Shown piece by piece: positions 32,957-43,139 of a stretch of DNA of 64,000 nt (positions within the stretch are counted from its first letter, which is position 1; every line of letters begins with the position of its first letter). The notes below the pieces were generated by a model. That model was given only the letters and a program-made list of their open reading frames with translations, did no database searches and was not told the DNA's origin. The stretch is from Bacteroidales bacterium UBA5433 (lineage in GTDB: Bacteria; Bacteroidota; Bacteroidia; Bacteroidales; UBA932): the NCBI GenBank assembly GCA_002427525.1, contig DIRP01000013.1, forward strand, positions 31,362 to 95,361. Direction: 5' to 3'. Both the position numbers and the translations under genes were made by a program.

Positions 32957-34153
32957 TTATAAATTTAAATTTTTACGAATGGCCTTAGGAATGGCGTTCT
33001 TATGTACTTGTATGTCCATAGTCTTGTATTGGACAAATTTTTCAGATACGTACCACAACCCTTTGTAGTTGCCTGTTTCACCCCAGGAATTTTTTACCAT
33101 ATAGTATTTGGTGCCGTTCTGGTCTTTGGCAATACCGTATATCTGCATGCCGTGGTCGTCTGTGGTTTGCTTGTTATCATAAGCTTCCTGACGCATTTCC
33201 TGTGTTACTTCTTTAATTTCTGCAACTGGAGCTTTCAGGTTTCTGAACATATTACTTCTTTCCATAGCAGACATTTGCAGCCATTTGGCCTGGTCAGATC
33301 CTACCATTTCTGAAGGTTCTGTTGTGGGGTACATAGCAATACCTGTTCTTCCAAAGCCTATTTCAGAAACGTCGGATGCCCAAAGTACCGTATACCCTTG
33401 CATGATGGCGTTGTCAATGATTTCCATCATCTCTTCCATAGGTACGTTCCAGGATTGGCCCCACAGCCAGTTGTCTGCTATTTCCAGCGCAAATTGGGAG
33501 TAGAAGGGATGGTGTGTGAAAGAAGTGATATTTACGTAATCGTCGGGGTTAAAACCCAGGGAAGCGGCAAAAGATTTTGGGGTGTATTCTTTTCCGTTGT
33601 ATGTAAATGTTTCCGGTACTTCGCCCAAATAGGCATCCAAAGCTCCCTGGAATGCTTTTTTCCAGGCGGTTGATAATTTCCGGTTGGGGTTCTTTTTTAC
33701 CCCTTCAACAATACCCTTTAACACAGCGGCAAGTTCTCCGTGCATATGTGTTTCTTCACCGTAATTGAGTCCGGGCATGACTTCATCGGGTACGATGCCG
33801 TATTTACGGATAATATGCAGGTAATCATCAAATGCACCTCCTTGGTCAAAGTTTAAAAAGCCATCCAGACGTATGTACTTTTCTGCTTTTTCTTTGTACG
33901 TTCCGGATACGATAAACATTTCTGAAAGGTCGTATTCACCTTTGCCCATCCTAAGCAGTTCGGATTCCATAAATCCTAACGAGGCAAAACACCAGCAGGT
34001 TCCGGTATTGCTTTGGTTTTTAACAGATGTGATTGGGTTCTCTTTGACCACTGTAAATTGAAATCCTTCCTCTTCTTTCCGGTTGTCTTCCTGCGCTGCG
34101 GCTCCGAAAGAAAGCATAGAAAAAGTTAGGATGCATAATAAGAATTGTTTCAT
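32957..34153 (-). CDS. Secreted C1 (bleomycin-hydrolase-like) cysteine peptidase, paralogue
   Basis: A 398-residue homologue of the next gene. The signal peptide ends GAAAQ. The catalytic Cys is in NTGTCWCFASLGFMESELLRMG; the His is in DDHGMQIYGIAKD and the Asn in VKNSWGETG. The two tandem copies share the Cys and His/Asn regions and the intervening HHPFY motif, indicating an old duplication. It is 14 bp downstream of queE, so it is likely transcribed from the queE promoter. Substrate unknown. Confidence 0.83.
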   Translation of the reverse strand: MKQFLLCILTFSMLSFGAAAQEDNRKEEEGFQFTVVKENPITSVKNQSNTGTCWCFASLGFMESELLRMGKGEYDLSEMFIVSGTYKEKAEKYIRLDGFLNFDQGGAFDDYLHIIRKYGIVPDEVMPGLNYGEETHMHGELAAVLKGIVEGVKKNPNRKLSTAWKKAFQGALDAYLGEVPETFTYNGKEYTPKSFAASLGFNPDDYVNITSFTHHPFYSQFALEIADNWLWGQSWNVPMEEMMEIIDNAIMQGYTVLWASDVSEIGFGRTGIAMYPTTEPSEMVGSDQAKWLQMSAMERSNMFRNLKAPVAEIKEVTQEMRQEAYDNKQTTDDHGMQIYGIAKDQNGTKYYMVKNSWGETGNYKGLWYVSEKFVQYKTMDIQVHKNAIPKAIRKNLNL

Positions 34154-34167
34154 AAAATTTTGATTTT

Positions 34168-34788
34168 TTAGGGTATGTTAATGAATTTATGTGTTTGTAA
34201 AGAAAGTTTCCAGACCGGATTGGCTTTGATATACGATACGATATGCGGAAGTACGGCCGTACTCCGGCTCCATTCCGGCTGAAGAAACAGGTGGCAGTCC
34301 GGGTTTACTTTTCTTCGGTTGAATTCTGCCCATTCCATATCCAGAGGACCTGTAATGATTATTTTTAATTCATGAGCCACCGGATAAAATTCCGGCAGAG
34401 GAGGGCGGTTTTGCTTGGGAGACAAACAAATCCAGTCTATGGTTCCATTCAAGGGACGGGAACCGGAAGTCTCCAGAAATATTTCCATTCCCTCTTTCTT
34501 TAATCCATTGCACAATGGGCCTAACGGGTAATTAAGCGGTTCTCCGCCTGTAATGACTACAGCACGTGCGGGATGGGACAGGGTCCGTGCAATGATGGTG
34601 TCAATGTGAACGGGAGGAAACAGTTTGGGGTTCCAGGAATACTTGGAGTCACACCAGGAGCAGCCAATGTCGCATCCTCCCAATCGGATGAAGTAAGCAG
34701 CTTTTCCGGTGTGAAAGCCTTCTCCCTGAATGGTATAAAAATCTTCTGCCAGGGGAAGCATGTATCCTTCATCCAAAAGCGAATCCAT
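34168..34788 (-). CDS. queE: 7-carboxy-7-deazaguanine synthase
   Basis: A 206-residue radical SAM enzyme of queuosine precursor synthesis. The iron-sulfur motif CDIGCSWCD (CxxxCxxC) follows GEGFHTGKAAYFIRLGG; VVITGGEPLNYP is the SAM/substrate GGE motif. The length fits short QueE proteins. It converts 6-carboxytetrahydropterin to CDG. No other queuosine genes are here. A -7 box TACATTTG lies 4 nt before the ATG. It leads a run with two C1 peptidases and pssA. Confidence 0.92.
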   Translation of the reverse strand: MDSLLDEGYMLPLAEDFYTIQGEGFHTGKAAYFIRLGGCDIGCSWCDSKYSWNPKLFPPVHIDTIIARTLSHPARAVVITGGEPLNYPLGPLCNGLKKEGMEIFLETSGSRPLNGTIDWICLSPKQNRPPLPEFYPVAHELKIIITGPLDMEWAEFNRRKVNPDCHLFLQPEWSRSTAVLPHIVSYIKANPVWKLSLQTHKFINIP

Positions 34789-34792
34789 ACGA

Positions 34793-34800
34793 CAAATGTA
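34793..34800 (-). promoter_or_regulatory. -7 box of queE
   Basis: TACATTTG on the minus strand, 4 nt upstream of the queE ATG at 34788. Confidence 0.55.
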
Positions 34801-34811
34801 AAAAATAATTG

Positions 34812-34850
34812 TGACATTTTGTCAGAGAAACGGGTTTGGCTTAAGGTTTG
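34812..34850 (+). promoter_or_regulatory. clpB upstream region: small palindrome and weak promoter
   Basis: TGACATTTTGTCA (34812-34824) is a 5-3-5 palindrome containing a TTTG at 34818-34821. That TTTG is followed 21 bp later by AAGGTTTG (34843-34850), a degenerate -7 box, and then 16 bp to the clpB ATG. No CIRCE element is present. The palindrome overlapping the -33 position could be an operator. Confidence 0.35.
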
Positions 34851-34866
34851 AGTAAAGAAGGGTACT

Positions 34867-37443
34867 ATGAACGAACAAAAATATACCATTCAGGCGCAGG
34901 AATTGCTGCAATCAGCAGTTCATGCAGCGCAGTCCGGTTCCAATCAGGTGGTAGAAACCGGGCACTTGCTTAAGGCCATCCTGGCAGACAAGGAGGGGAT
35001 AGGTACATTTCTGCTGCAAAAGTCAGGAGTTAATACAGATATATTGGAGCAGGAACTTGATATGCTGCTTAAAAGGTATCCCAAACAGGAGGGTGCCACA
35101 GACACGTACCTGTCCAGAGATGCTCAGAATGTACTTCACAAAGCCGGAGAGGTTGCTCATAAAATGGGCGACCAGTTTATCACTACAGAACACATCCTTT
35201 GGGGCTTGCCCAGTGTACAGGACGATGTATCCAAATTGCTTAGATCCAAAGGTTTAAAATACGACGTACTGGAAAAAGCCATTGAAGGCGTACGGCGGGG
35301 AAGAAAAGCAGATACGCAAACAGCCGAGCAAACGTTTGATGCGTTGAACAAGTACGCAGTAAATCTGAACGATTTGTCTGCTAAAGGAAAAGTAGATCCG
35401 GTCATTGGCCGGGACGATGAAATCCGCAGGGTTCTTCAGATTTTAAGCCGGCGAACTAAGAACAACCCCATATTGGTTGGAGAACCGGGGGTTGGGAAAA
35501 CTGCCATAGCCGAAGGCATTGCTCAGCGGATTGTTACCGGGGATGTCCCGGATATGCTCAAGAGCAAACAGATCTATTCTCTGGATATGGGTGCCCTTAT
35601 TGCCGGAGCCAAATACAAAGGTGAATTTGAAGAACGGTTGAAGGCTGTAATTCAAGAAGTCATTGAAAGCGATGGTGAAGTAGTACTTTTTATTGACGAG
35701 ATTCACACGTTGGTTGGTGCAGGGAAGGGAGAAGGTGCCATGGATGCGGCCAATATCTTAAAACCGGCGTTGGCCCGGGGAGAGCTGCGTGCAGTAGGTT
35801 CAACAACCCTGGGTGAATACCAGAAATATTTTGAGCAGGACAAAGCATTGGAAAGGCGTTTTCAGGTAGTTATGGTAAACGAGCCTTCGCCGGCAGAAGC
35901 CATTTCCATCCTCAGGGGATTGAAAGAGAGGTACGAACAGCACCACAAAGTGCAGATTAAGGATGATGCACTGATTGCTGCCGTGGAACTTTCCCACAGG
36001 TATATTACGTCCCGCTTTTTGCCGGATAAAGCCATTGACCTGGTTGACGAAGCGGCTGCCCGGTTGCGGATTGAAATGAATTCCGTACCCGAATGCATTG
36101 ATGAACTGGACCGTAAAATCCGTCAGTTGGAAATTGAACGCGAAGCCATCAAACGGGAACAAGACAAAGAAAAACTGGATGCGTTGAGCAAAGAAATTGA
36201 AGAATTGTCTGCTCAGTGTAATATCCAACGTGCCAAATGGCAGGAAGAAAAATCGGTGCTGGAAGAAATACAGCAAAAAAAGAAACAGATGGAAGAATTG
36301 CGTTTTGCTGCAGCAGAAGCAGAACGGCGCGGAGATTACGGGAAAGTGGCCGAAATCCGTTACGGACGTCTGGTAGCGTTGGAAAAAGAGGTAGAGGAGC
36401 TGAATGCAAAGAAAGATACATTTACACAGGCTTTAATTAAAGAGTCGGTGAACGAGGAAGATATTGCCGAGGTCGTTTCCAAGTGGACAGGCATTCCCGT
36501 ACAGCGGATGTTAACGGCCGAGAAAGAAAAATTGCTGCACCTGGAAGATGAGTTGCACCTGCGGGTTGTTGGACAGGATCAGGCCATCACGGCCGTTGCC
36601 AATGCCGTGCGGCGCAGCCGGGCCGGTCTGCAGGATCCGCGAAAACCCATCGGTTCGTTCTTGTTTCTGGGTACGACCGGGGTAGGGAAAACCGAGCTGG
36701 CCAAAGCCCTTGCCGAATTTCTCTTTGACGACGAGCACCTGATTACACGTATTGATATGAGTGAATACCAGGAACGGCACTCGGTGAGCCGGCTGGTAGG
36801 AGCGCCTCCGGGATATATCGGGTATGAAGAAGGCGGCCAGCTGACAGAAGCGGTACGCCGGAAGCCTTATTCTGTAATCTTACTGGATGAAATTGAGAAA
36901 GCCCATCCGGATGTGTTCAATATATTGCTTCAGGTGTTGGATGACGGAAGACTTACAGACAATAAGGGGAGGGTGGCCGATTTCAGGAATACGATCCTGA
37001 TCATGACTTCCAATATGGGATCGCATCTGATACAGGAAAGTTTACTGGGAGGCATACAAGACGGAGAGGCATTTGAAAAAACAAACGAGCAGGTAATGGA
37101 TTTGCTCCGCAAGACTATCCGTCCCGAATTTCTGAACAGGATTGATGAAATTATTATGTTCCATGCCTTGTCACCACAGCATGTGCGGAAGATCCTTACC
37201 TTGCAGATCGGGCTGATCAACGACTTGCTGAAACCTAAAGGGTTGCAGTTAGAAGTAACAGAACAGGCGTTGGATTACCTGCAGGAGAAAGGGTATGAAC
37301 CGGCTTACGGAGCCAGGCCCATAAAAAGGTTGTTGCAACGGGAAGTGGTTAACCAATTGGCAGAAAAAATCCTGGAAGGGACTGTAGAAGCCGGTACATC
37401 TGTAAAAATTGACAGCGACGGAACCAAGCTGTTGTTTGAGTAA
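34867..37443 (+). CDS. clpB: ATP-dependent chaperone ClpB
   Basis: An 858-residue disaggregase. The Clp N-domain (1-145) is present. The first AAA+ module has Walker A GEPGVGKT and Walker [10 protein letters not shown]. The coiled-coil middle domain, rich in Glu/Lys (about 405-525), is the ClpB mark. The second AAA+ module has Walker A GTTGVGKT and [10 protein letters not shown]. It has no ClpP-binding IGF loop that I can see. It resolubilises protein aggregates with DnaK in the cytosol. Regulation is probably by heat shock; only a weak promoter and a short palindrome are visible upstream. Confidence 0.97.
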   Translation: MNEQKYTIQAQELLQSAVHAAQSGSNQVVETGHLLKAILADKEGIGTFLLQKSGVNTDILEQELDMLLKRYPKQEGATDTYLSRDAQNVLHKAGEVAHKMGDQFITTEHILWGLPSVQDDVSKLLRSKGLKYDVLEKAIEGVRRGRKADTQTAEQTFDALNKYAVNLNDLSAKGKVDPVIGRDDEIRRVLQILSRRTKNNPILVGEPGVGKTAIAEGIAQRIVTGDVPDMLKSKQIYSLDMGALIAGAKYKGEFEERLKAVIQEVIESDGEVVLFIDEIHTLVGAGKGEGAMDAANILKPALARGELRAVGSTTLGEYQKYFEQDKALERRFQVVMVNEPSPAEAISILRGLKERYEQHHKVQIKDDALIAAVELSHRYITSRFLPDKAIDLVDEAAARLRIEMNSVPECIDELDRKIRQLEIEREAIKREQDKEKLDALSKEIEELSAQCNIQRAKWQEEKSVLEEIQQKKKQMEELRFAAAEAERRGDYGKVAEIRYGRLVALEKEVEELNAKKDTFTQALIKESVNEEDIAEVVSKWTGIPVQRMLTAEKEKLLHLEDELHLRVVGQDQAITAVANAVRRSRAGLQDPRKPIGSFLFLGTTGVGKTELAKALAEFLFDDEHLITRIDMSEYQERHSVSRLVGAPPGYIGYEEGGQLTEAVRRKPYSVILLDEIEKAHPDVFNILLQVLDDGRLTDNKGRVADFRNTILIMTSNMGSHLIQESLLGGIQDGEAFEKTNEQVMDLLRKTIRPEFLNRIDEIIMFHALSPQHVRKILTLQIGLINDLLKPKGLQLEVTEQALDYLQEKGYEPAYGARPIKRLLQREVVNQLAEKILEGTVEAGTSVKIDSDGTKLLFE

Positions 37444-37448
37444 AACGA

Positions 37449-38006
37449 TTAATAGGGGTCAAAAAGGGCAGGGTGCTTCCCAACGACCCCTTTGTCTATG
37501 TACCATTGTTTAATGCGCTGCATGTCGGCTTCGGCATTGTCCGTGATGAGCACCTGTTCACCTATTCCGATTTCTTTCTTACCCCAGTCAAAAAATCCGT
37601 AATAAACAGGTATGTCAAGGGCTCTGGCAAGGGTGTGGAAGCCTGCTTTCCATTTCTTTGTAGCTTTTCGTGTACCTTCCGGTGTCATAGCCAGTTGGAT
37701 ACGTTCTTCCTTGCGTACTGCTTCTATCAGGTGCCTGGTAAAGGCAGCTCCCTTGCCTCTGTTTACAGGGATGGCCCCTGCCCACAACAGCACAGATTTG
37801 AGCGGCCACTTAAAGACGTCGCTTTTTACCATGATATTGGCTTTTCCTCCAATGGCCGTATAGAAAAGAAAGGAAACCACAAAATCCCACATAGACGTAT
37901 GGGGAGCCCCCAGAATGATGCACTTGGGATCAGGAACCGGTTGCCCGATTAATTTCCACCCCATAATACGTGTTACAATGAAATGACAAATCTTTTGCTT
38001 GCTCAT
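37449..38006 (-). CDS. Lysophospholipid acyltransferase (PlsC-like)
   Basis: A 185-residue protein of the glycerolipid acyltransferase family. The catalytic H(x4)D motif is in APHTSMWDF, and the later PEGTR motif binds the phosphate. It is short and lacks a clear N-terminal anchor, as in many Bacteroidetes members. I chose ATG 38006 (MSKQKICHF); the open frame extends 11 codons into argH. A -7 box TAACTTTG ends 5 nt before this ATG and overlaps the argH stop codon, so it may have its own promoter although it could also be the last gene of the arginine operon. Confidence 0.8.
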   Translation of the reverse strand: MSKQKICHFIVTRIMGWKLIGQPVPDPKCIILGAPHTSMWDFVVSFLFYTAIGGKANIMVKSDVFKWPLKSVLLWAGAIPVNRGKGAAFTRHLIEAVRKEERIQLAMTPEGTRKATKKWKAGFHTLARALDIPVYYGFFDWGKKEIGIGEQVLITDNAEADMQRIKQWYIDKGVVGKHPALFDPY

Positions 38007-38011
38007 TCCTG

Positions 38012-38019
38012 CAAAGTTA
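38012..38019 (-). promoter_or_regulatory. -7 box of the acyltransferase gene
   Basis: TAACTTTG on the minus strand, 5 nt before the ATG at 38006; its TAA is the argH stop codon. It could be chance, since it lies in a tight gene junction. Confidence 0.4.
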
Positions 38020-39312
38020 TAAAAAATGCGATAGGGCACGTTTCATTTTTGTATCAATTTCTTTGTGTGCCGGATTCCCAATGCTGCCGCAATGAGTATG
38101 CTCAATGAGCCGGCAGGCTTTGAAAGAACCGTCTTGCAACGAACGGGCTACTTCATGGTAGGCATCCCTGAACGGCACACCTTGTTGTACCAGCTTGTTC
38201 ACTTGTTCTACTGTAAAAATTTGATCGTATTTTCCTCCTTCAAAAAGCGTGGTATTGACTTGCAGGTGACGTATCATCAACAAAGTCATTTCCATACAGG
38301 AAAACAACGTGTCGATGGCCGGAAACAGCAAATCTTTCAGTACCTGGTAATCCCTGTGGTATCCGTGGGGCAGGTTGGTACAGACCAGGGTTATCTGTCC
38401 CGGTAAGCTTTGAATGGTATTTGTCCGGGCTCTGATGAGTTCCCATACGTCCGGGTTCTTCTTATGTGGCATGATACTGCTTCCCGTAGTCAGTGATTCC
38501 GGAAAATCAAAAAATCCATAATCGGGCCCCGAATACAGGCAGCAATCGGCAGCCAGTTTGTTCAGTGTTCCGGCTAACATAGCCATGGCAAAGGCAATGG
38601 AACGCTCGGTTCTGCCCCGGCTCATTTGTGCCGCTATGCTGTTGTATTTCAACGTGCCAAAACCCAGCAACCGGGTTGTTTCTTCCCGGTCAAGGGGAAA
38701 GGAATTCCCATACCCGGCAGCAGATCCCAACGGATTTTGGTTGCACAGTTCCCAGGCGGCAGCCAGTTGGTGGACGTCGTCCACCAACAACTCGGCATAT
38801 GCCCCAAACCACAAGCCAAAGGAAGAGGGCATGGCCGGCCGGGAATGCGTATAGCCCGGCATCAGGACGTCGGCGTACTCCCGGCTTTTTTCCTGCAGGA
38901 CCTGGAACAGGCTTTCTGTTTTGGCTGCCAGTTCCCGGCATACATCTTTTAAATACAGGTGGATATCTGTCAGTACCTGGTCGTTGCGGGACCGGCCGGC
39001 GTGAATTTTTTTACCTGTGGGACCCAGTTTTTCTGTCAGTTCCAATTCAATGGCAGAGTGGATGTCTTCGGTCCCTTCCGGGATGTGAAACGTGCCTTCC
39101 CGGATGCTGCGTTCAATATCTTTCAGGGCATCAAGCAACTGCTCCGTTTCCGGAGCGGTTAGCAGGCCGGTTTTTCCCAGCATCTGTACATGTGCTGCCG
39201 ATCCTTTTACATCGTAGACAGCCAGACGTTTATCCCACTGCAGGTCGTTGCCTACGGTGAAATCTTTTACTTCTTGCGGCATCTGCGTGCCTTTGTTCCA
39301 GAGTGTTTGCAT
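38017..39312 (-). CDS. argH: Argininosuccinate lyase
   Basis: A 431-residue enzyme that splits argininosuccinate into arginine and fumarate. The family signature TGSSIMPHKKNPD is present, with HAGRSRNDQV (substrate loop) and THSRPAMPS upstream. It is somewhat shorter than typical 460-residue ArgH at the C-terminus, as in other Bacteroidetes. It is the last arginine gene of the minus-strand operon, 31 bp after the M20 deacylase gene. Confidence 0.95.
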   Translation of the reverse strand: MQTLWNKGTQMPQEVKDFTVGNDLQWDKRLAVYDVKGSAAHVQMLGKTGLLTAPETEQLLDALKDIERSIREGTFHIPEGTEDIHSAIELELTEKLGPTGKKIHAGRSRNDQVLTDIHLYLKDVCRELAAKTESLFQVLQEKSREYADVLMPGYTHSRPAMPSSFGLWFGAYAELLVDDVHQLAAAWELCNQNPLGSAAGYGNSFPLDREETTRLLGFGTLKYNSIAAQMSRGRTERSIAFAMAMLAGTLNKLAADCCLYSGPDYGFFDFPESLTTGSSIMPHKKNPDVWELIRARTNTIQSLPGQITLVCTNLPHGYHRDYQVLKDLLFPAIDTLFSCMEMTLLMIRHLQVNTTLFEGGKYDQIFTVEQVNKLVQQGVPFRDAYHEVARSLQDGSFKACRLIEHTHCGSIGNPAHKEIDTKMKRALSHFL

Positions 39313-39343
39313 TGGAGTAGTGTTTGCTTGTTTTGGTAATCAA

Positions 39344-40399
39344 CTACAAGACGAGCCGGGAGAGTAGTTTTTGGTAACCACGTACTCCCTGCTCCAATTC
39401 ATGCAGGTATATAAATTCATCAGGAGCATGCGAGCGGGAAGAACAGCCGGGACCTATTTTAAGAGCCGGGCATGCCAGCCGCATCCAGTCAGAGGAGGTG
39501 GGAGAAATGTAGGGGACTATTCCGGCTTCCCGGACTGCCCGGAGCAGGGGATGGCCGGCAGGGGTTGCAGAGGCCTTATTTGCCATATTCCGCGGAGTCA
39601 GTTTGCCCGGCAGCAACGCGTTGAGTTCGTTCAGGATTTCCGCATTCGTATAGGCGTCTGTAGTGCGTACATCCACCACGTACCTGCACAAATCCGGGAT
39701 TACATTGTGTTGTGACCCGGCATGGATTTGCGTTACCTGCAAGTGAACGTGTCCCATGGACGGAGATTCTTTTGAAAACCGGAAATTCCTCAACAAAGCA
39801 ATATCGTCCAGTGCAGCGTACAGTGCATTGACTCCTTCCCCAAGTGCGGCATGGCCGGAACGGCCTGCAGCCGTACCGTCCAGCACCAACAATCCTTTTT
39901 CGCCAACGGCGGCCCGCATACCGGTTGGTTCCCCTACCAGAGCACATGTTATTTCAGGAAAATGCGGCAAAACGGACAGTATGCCTTCCGGGGCCGAGGT
40001 TTCTTCTCCGGCTGCCAGGACAAGCAGCAGGTTAAACGGCAGGTCTTCCGTGGAGCAGAACGTCCGGGTCATGGTAACTACCGAGGCGCCGGCATCGTTG
40101 CTTCCCAATCCGTACAGGCGTTCGTAGCCGTCCCGGTCTTTTTCCGGGGAAGGCGTGAATGGATCCCGGGTATAACCGGCAGCGGGGGCAACGGTATCGT
40201 GGTGGGAGCAGAGCATCACTACCGGTTTATCGGTACGGTAGGTTGCTTTTTTTGCTACCACGTTGTTTCCTATACGCTCCACATGAATGCCGGGTTTGGA
40301 AGACAGGTATTCTGCCAGCAGACGGGCTGTACCGTCTTCGTTGCCGGACACAGACGGAACGGCCACCAGCCCCGAGAGTAATGCTGTTAATTCTTTCAT
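39344..40399 (-). CDS. M20 family deacylase (ArgE-like; N-acyl-ornithine/citrulline)
   Basis: A 351-residue M20 zinc hydrolase. Metal and catalytic residues are visible in LCSHHDTV (His, Asp), YGLGSNDAGAS (bridging Asp) and AAGEETS (Glu-Glu); the last ligand His is probably in CSSRSHAPDE. Its ATG overlaps the argB stop as ATGA. In the Bacteroidetes pathway an ArgE-like enzyme removes the N-acyl group from acyl-citrulline rather than from acetylornithine. Given the argF-prime neighbour, N-succinylcitrulline is the most likely substrate (inference). Confidence 0.82.
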   Translation of the reverse strand: MKELTALLSGLVAVPSVSGNEDGTARLLAEYLSSKPGIHVERIGNNVVAKKATYRTDKPVVMLCSHHDTVAPAAGYTRDPFTPSPEKDRDGYERLYGLGSNDAGASVVTMTRTFCSTEDLPFNLLLVLAAGEETSAPEGILSVLPHFPEITCALVGEPTGMRAAVGEKGLLVLDGTAAGRSGHAALGEGVNALYAALDDIALLRNFRFSKESPSMGHVHLQVTQIHAGSQHNVIPDLCRYVVDVRTTDAYTNAEILNELNALLPGKLTPRNMANKASATPAGHPLLRAVREAGIVPYISPTSSDWMRLACPALKIGPGCSSRSHAPDEFIYLHELEQGVRGYQKLLSRLVL

Positions 40400-41139
40400 A
40401 GACGTATGCCGGTAGTTCCTACAGTTACATCTTCCACACCGGCGGAGAGGGCTTGCAGGGCTGTTTCAATTTTTGGTATCATACCACCGGTAATAACCCC
40501 CCGGCTGCGTAACTTCAGGTACTGTTCCTTACTGAGCATGGGCAGGGGCTCCGGTGAGTCGTTTGAACCGTATATGCCTTCCTTGTCAAATATATAATGC
40601 AAACTTACCCGGTAGTAGGTTTTTAGTGCCAGCGCCAGTGAAGAAGCGATGGTATCTGCATTTGTATTGAGCAGTTGTCCGGACCTGTCGCATGTGATGG
40701 GAGCAAAGACAGGCACCAGCCCCTCTTCCAGCAACCGTTGGATAAACACCACATGGATTTTTGCGGGATTTATATCGCCCACATAACCAAAGTCCACGGG
40801 ATGCGGACTTCTTTTTACTGCAGGTATGCAAAATCCATCTACGCCGCTCAGTCCCATGGCTCTGCAGCCGCGCGAGGCAAGGGAGGCTGTCAATGTTTTA
40901 TTGATCCAGCCGGCATATACCATAACGGTAATGCGCAGGGTGGCCTCATCTGTAATCCTTCTTCCTTCGTACAATTTTACAGGGATGTCCAGGTCTTCTG
41001 CCAGCCGGGCAGCCAGGGCTCCTCCTCCGTGAACCAATATTTTGCGTTCTTGGCAACGGCAAAACGAATCCAGGAACTGTTCCAGTGTTTGGGAATTATC
41101 TACTACGTTCCCTCCAATTTTAAAGATGTTCAGTTTCAT
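40396..41139 (-). CDS. argB: N-acylglutamate kinase
   Basis: A 247-residue amino acid kinase. It starts MKLNIFKIGGNVVD with the ATP-phosphate Gly-rich loop, then VHGGGALAARLAEDL (substrate loop) and GGMIPKIETALQAL, typical of ArgB. It phosphorylates N-acetyl- or N-succinylglutamate, the second step of arginine synthesis. The gene lies 4 bp after argF-prime and overlaps the deacylase gene by 4 bp. Confidence 0.93.
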   Translation of the reverse strand: MKLNIFKIGGNVVDNSQTLEQFLDSFCRCQERKILVHGGGALAARLAEDLDIPVKLYEGRRITDEATLRITVMVYAGWINKTLTASLASRGCRAMGLSGVDGFCIPAVKRSPHPVDFGYVGDINPAKIHVVFIQRLLEEGLVPVFAPITCDRSGQLLNTNADTIASSLALALKTYYRVSLHYIFDKEGIYGSNDSPEPLPMLSKEQYLKLRSRGVITGGMIPKIETALQALSAGVEDVTVGTTGIRL

Positions 41140-41143
41140 TTCT

Positions 41144-42106
41144 TTACTGTGATATCAGATGATTTAGTATTTCCTGACATACTGCCTGTGCGGCAATTTC
41201 ACGATTTGCTGCTTGTTGTATGACCAGGGAACGGGGACCGTCCAATACCCCGTCGCTTACAATCATATTTCTTCGCACAGGAAGGCAGTGCATGAACCAC
41301 GCATGGTTTGTCAGGTCCATTTTTTCCTGATCTACCATCCAGGAACGGTCTGCATGCAACACCTTGCCGTAATACGGATCCCTGAAGGCAGACCAGTTTT
41401 TGGCATAAATGAAATCTGCACCCCGGAAGGCTTCTTCCTGGGAGTATACAATTTCTGCTTCCTTGGTAAAATCTTCCTGCAATTCGTATCCTTTGGGGTG
41501 TGTAATCGTAAGCGGGTATCCGGCCGCCAGCACCCATTCTGCAAAAGAATTCGGGACTGCCTGAGGCAGGGCTTTAGGGTGCGGAGCCCAGGTGAGTACA
41601 ATTTTCGGTTTTTCAACGGTTTTGTACTCCTCAATGGTGATAAGATCGGCATAGCTTTGCAACGGGTGCCGTATGGCACTTTCCAGGCTAATGACGGGTT
41701 TTCCGGAATACTGTATGAATTGGTTCAGAATGGCTTCTCCGTAATCCTGTTCTTTTGAATGCAGGCCCGCAAAGGAACGTACACCAATAACATCGGCATA
41801 ACATCCCATGACAGGTATGGCTTCCAATATGTGTTCCGGTTTGTCTCCATCCATGACCGTACCTTTTTCTGTTTCCAGATTCCATGCTCCTTCGCGGACA
41901 TCGAGCACAATGACGTTCATACCCAGGTTTTCTGCTGCTTTTTGTGTGCTCAGTCGCGTGCGCAGGCTGGCATTGAAGAAAACAAGCAGCAATGTACGGT
42001 GTTTTCCCAGGTCGTAGTTTTTGAACTTGTCTTTTTTTATTTCTGCAGCGGCTGCCATGGCCTTGTCCAAAGAGCCGATATCGTGTACGGAAGTAAAATG
42101 TTTCAT
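41144..42106 (-). CDS. argF': N-acylornithine carbamoyltransferase, probably N-succinyl-specific
   Basis: A 320-residue transcarbamylase. The carbamoyl-phosphate motif appears as NASLRTRLS rather than STRTRxS, and HCLPVRRN replaces the ornithine-binding HCLP(A/M)R of true OTCases. Residue 90 is Pro (GDKPEH); the known switch residue is Pro in the Bacteroides fragilis N-succinylornithine enzyme and Glu in the N-acetylornithine enzyme. The numbering fits, so I infer succinyl specificity. It lies in the arginine operon between argC and argB, where argD would often sit nearby but is absent. Confidence 0.88.
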   Translation of the reverse strand: MKHFTSVHDIGSLDKAMAAAAEIKKDKFKNYDLGKHRTLLLVFFNASLRTRLSTQKAAENLGMNVIVLDVREGAWNLETEKGTVMDGDKPEHILEAIPVMGCYADVIGVRSFAGLHSKEQDYGEAILNQFIQYSGKPVISLESAIRHPLQSYADLITIEEYKTVEKPKIVLTWAPHPKALPQAVPNSFAEWVLAAGYPLTITHPKGYELQEDFTKEAEIVYSQEEAFRGADFIYAKNWSAFRDPYYGKVLHADRSWMVDQEKMDLTNHAWFMHCLPVRRNMIVSDGVLDGPRSLVIQQAANREIAAQAVCQEILNHLISQ

Positions 42107-42131
42107 GGTGGCTTTGATTTTTAGTATGCAC

Positions 42132-43136
42132 TTAAAAGGCGGTCGCTTTCAGATTCAGCCCTGTTGTCTGAGGCAGCCCGGCCAGCAGGTTCATATTCTG
42201 GACTGCCGTTCCGGATGCTCCTTTTAATAAATTGTCCAAAATGGAGGTGGTATACAGCATGTTTCCGTGTTTTTCCATATACAACTTGCATTTGTTGGTA
42301 TTCACCACTTCTTTCAGGCTGATACTTTCTTTAGCAACAGACACGAACGGGTGCCGGCTGTAGTATTCCAGGTACAATTCTGTGGCTTCTTCCTGCGTAA
42401 GGGGACATTCCGTATAAACGCCGGCAAATATGCCCCGGGAAAATCCACCCCGCATGGGAACGAAGAAGAGGGAGGGTAGCCGGTTGCCCGCGACAGAAGA
42501 AAGGAGGGCTTCCACTTCCGGTACATGCTGGTGGTTGAAGACTTTGTACACAGACACGTTGTTGCTTCTCCAGGCGTAATGGGTAGTATCGGAGGGCAGG
42601 GCGCCGGCACCGGTTGCTCCGGTAATGGCGTGAATGTGAATGTCTTTTCTAAGCAGGCCCGCAGCAGCCAACGGCAATAAGGCCAGCTCTATGGCCGTGG
42701 CAAAGCAACCCGGATTGGCTATGTTGCCGGCTTTGCGGATGGATGCTGTATACGTTTCCGGGTCTTTGTACGATTCCGGCAGGCCGTAATGAAACAGGCG
42801 GCCGCAGGGGCTTTTGGGAACAAACCGGAAATCCCGGCTTAAATCAATAATATGGGAGATATTTTGCGTAGTATGGGTTTGCAGAAACTCCGCCGACCTG
42901 CCGTGTCCCAGGCAAAGAAAAAGCACGTCTGTTCCGGTTGGGGGAAGGTCTTTGCTGAAAACAAGATCTGTTTCTCCTGTCAGGTCGCGGTGTACGGAAG
43001 CTATTGGTTTTCCGTTTTGAGAATCGCTTAAAACGGCGGTAATCTTTACATCGGGATGGTTGAGTAACAGCCGTATGAGTTCTCCTCCTGTGAAACCGGC
43101 TCCTCCGGCAATGGCTACATTGATTGTTTTATTCAT
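42132..43136 (-). CDS. argC: N-acyl-gamma-glutamyl-phosphate reductase
   Basis: A 334-residue NADPH-dependent reductase, third step of arginine synthesis. The Rossmann start AIAGGAGFTGGELIRLLLNHP is present, and the catalytic Cys is in IANPGCFATA (near residue 147). The ATG at 43136 follows the argG stop by 3 bp. Like the kinase it may act on succinylated intermediates here. Confidence 0.94.
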   Translation of the reverse strand: MNKTINVAIAGGAGFTGGELIRLLLNHPDVKITAVLSDSQNGKPIASVHRDLTGETDLVFSKDLPPTGTDVLFLCLGHGRSAEFLQTHTTQNISHIIDLSRDFRFVPKSPCGRLFHYGLPESYKDPETYTASIRKAGNIANPGCFATAIELALLPLAAAGLLRKDIHIHAITGATGAGALPSDTTHYAWRSNNVSVYKVFNHQHVPEVEALLSSVAGNRLPSLFFVPMRGGFSRGIFAGVYTECPLTQEEATELYLEYYSRHPFVSVAKESISLKEVVNTNKCKLYMEKHGNMLYTTSILDNLLKGASGTAVQNMNLLAGLPQTTGLNLKATAF

Positions 43137-43139
43137 GTT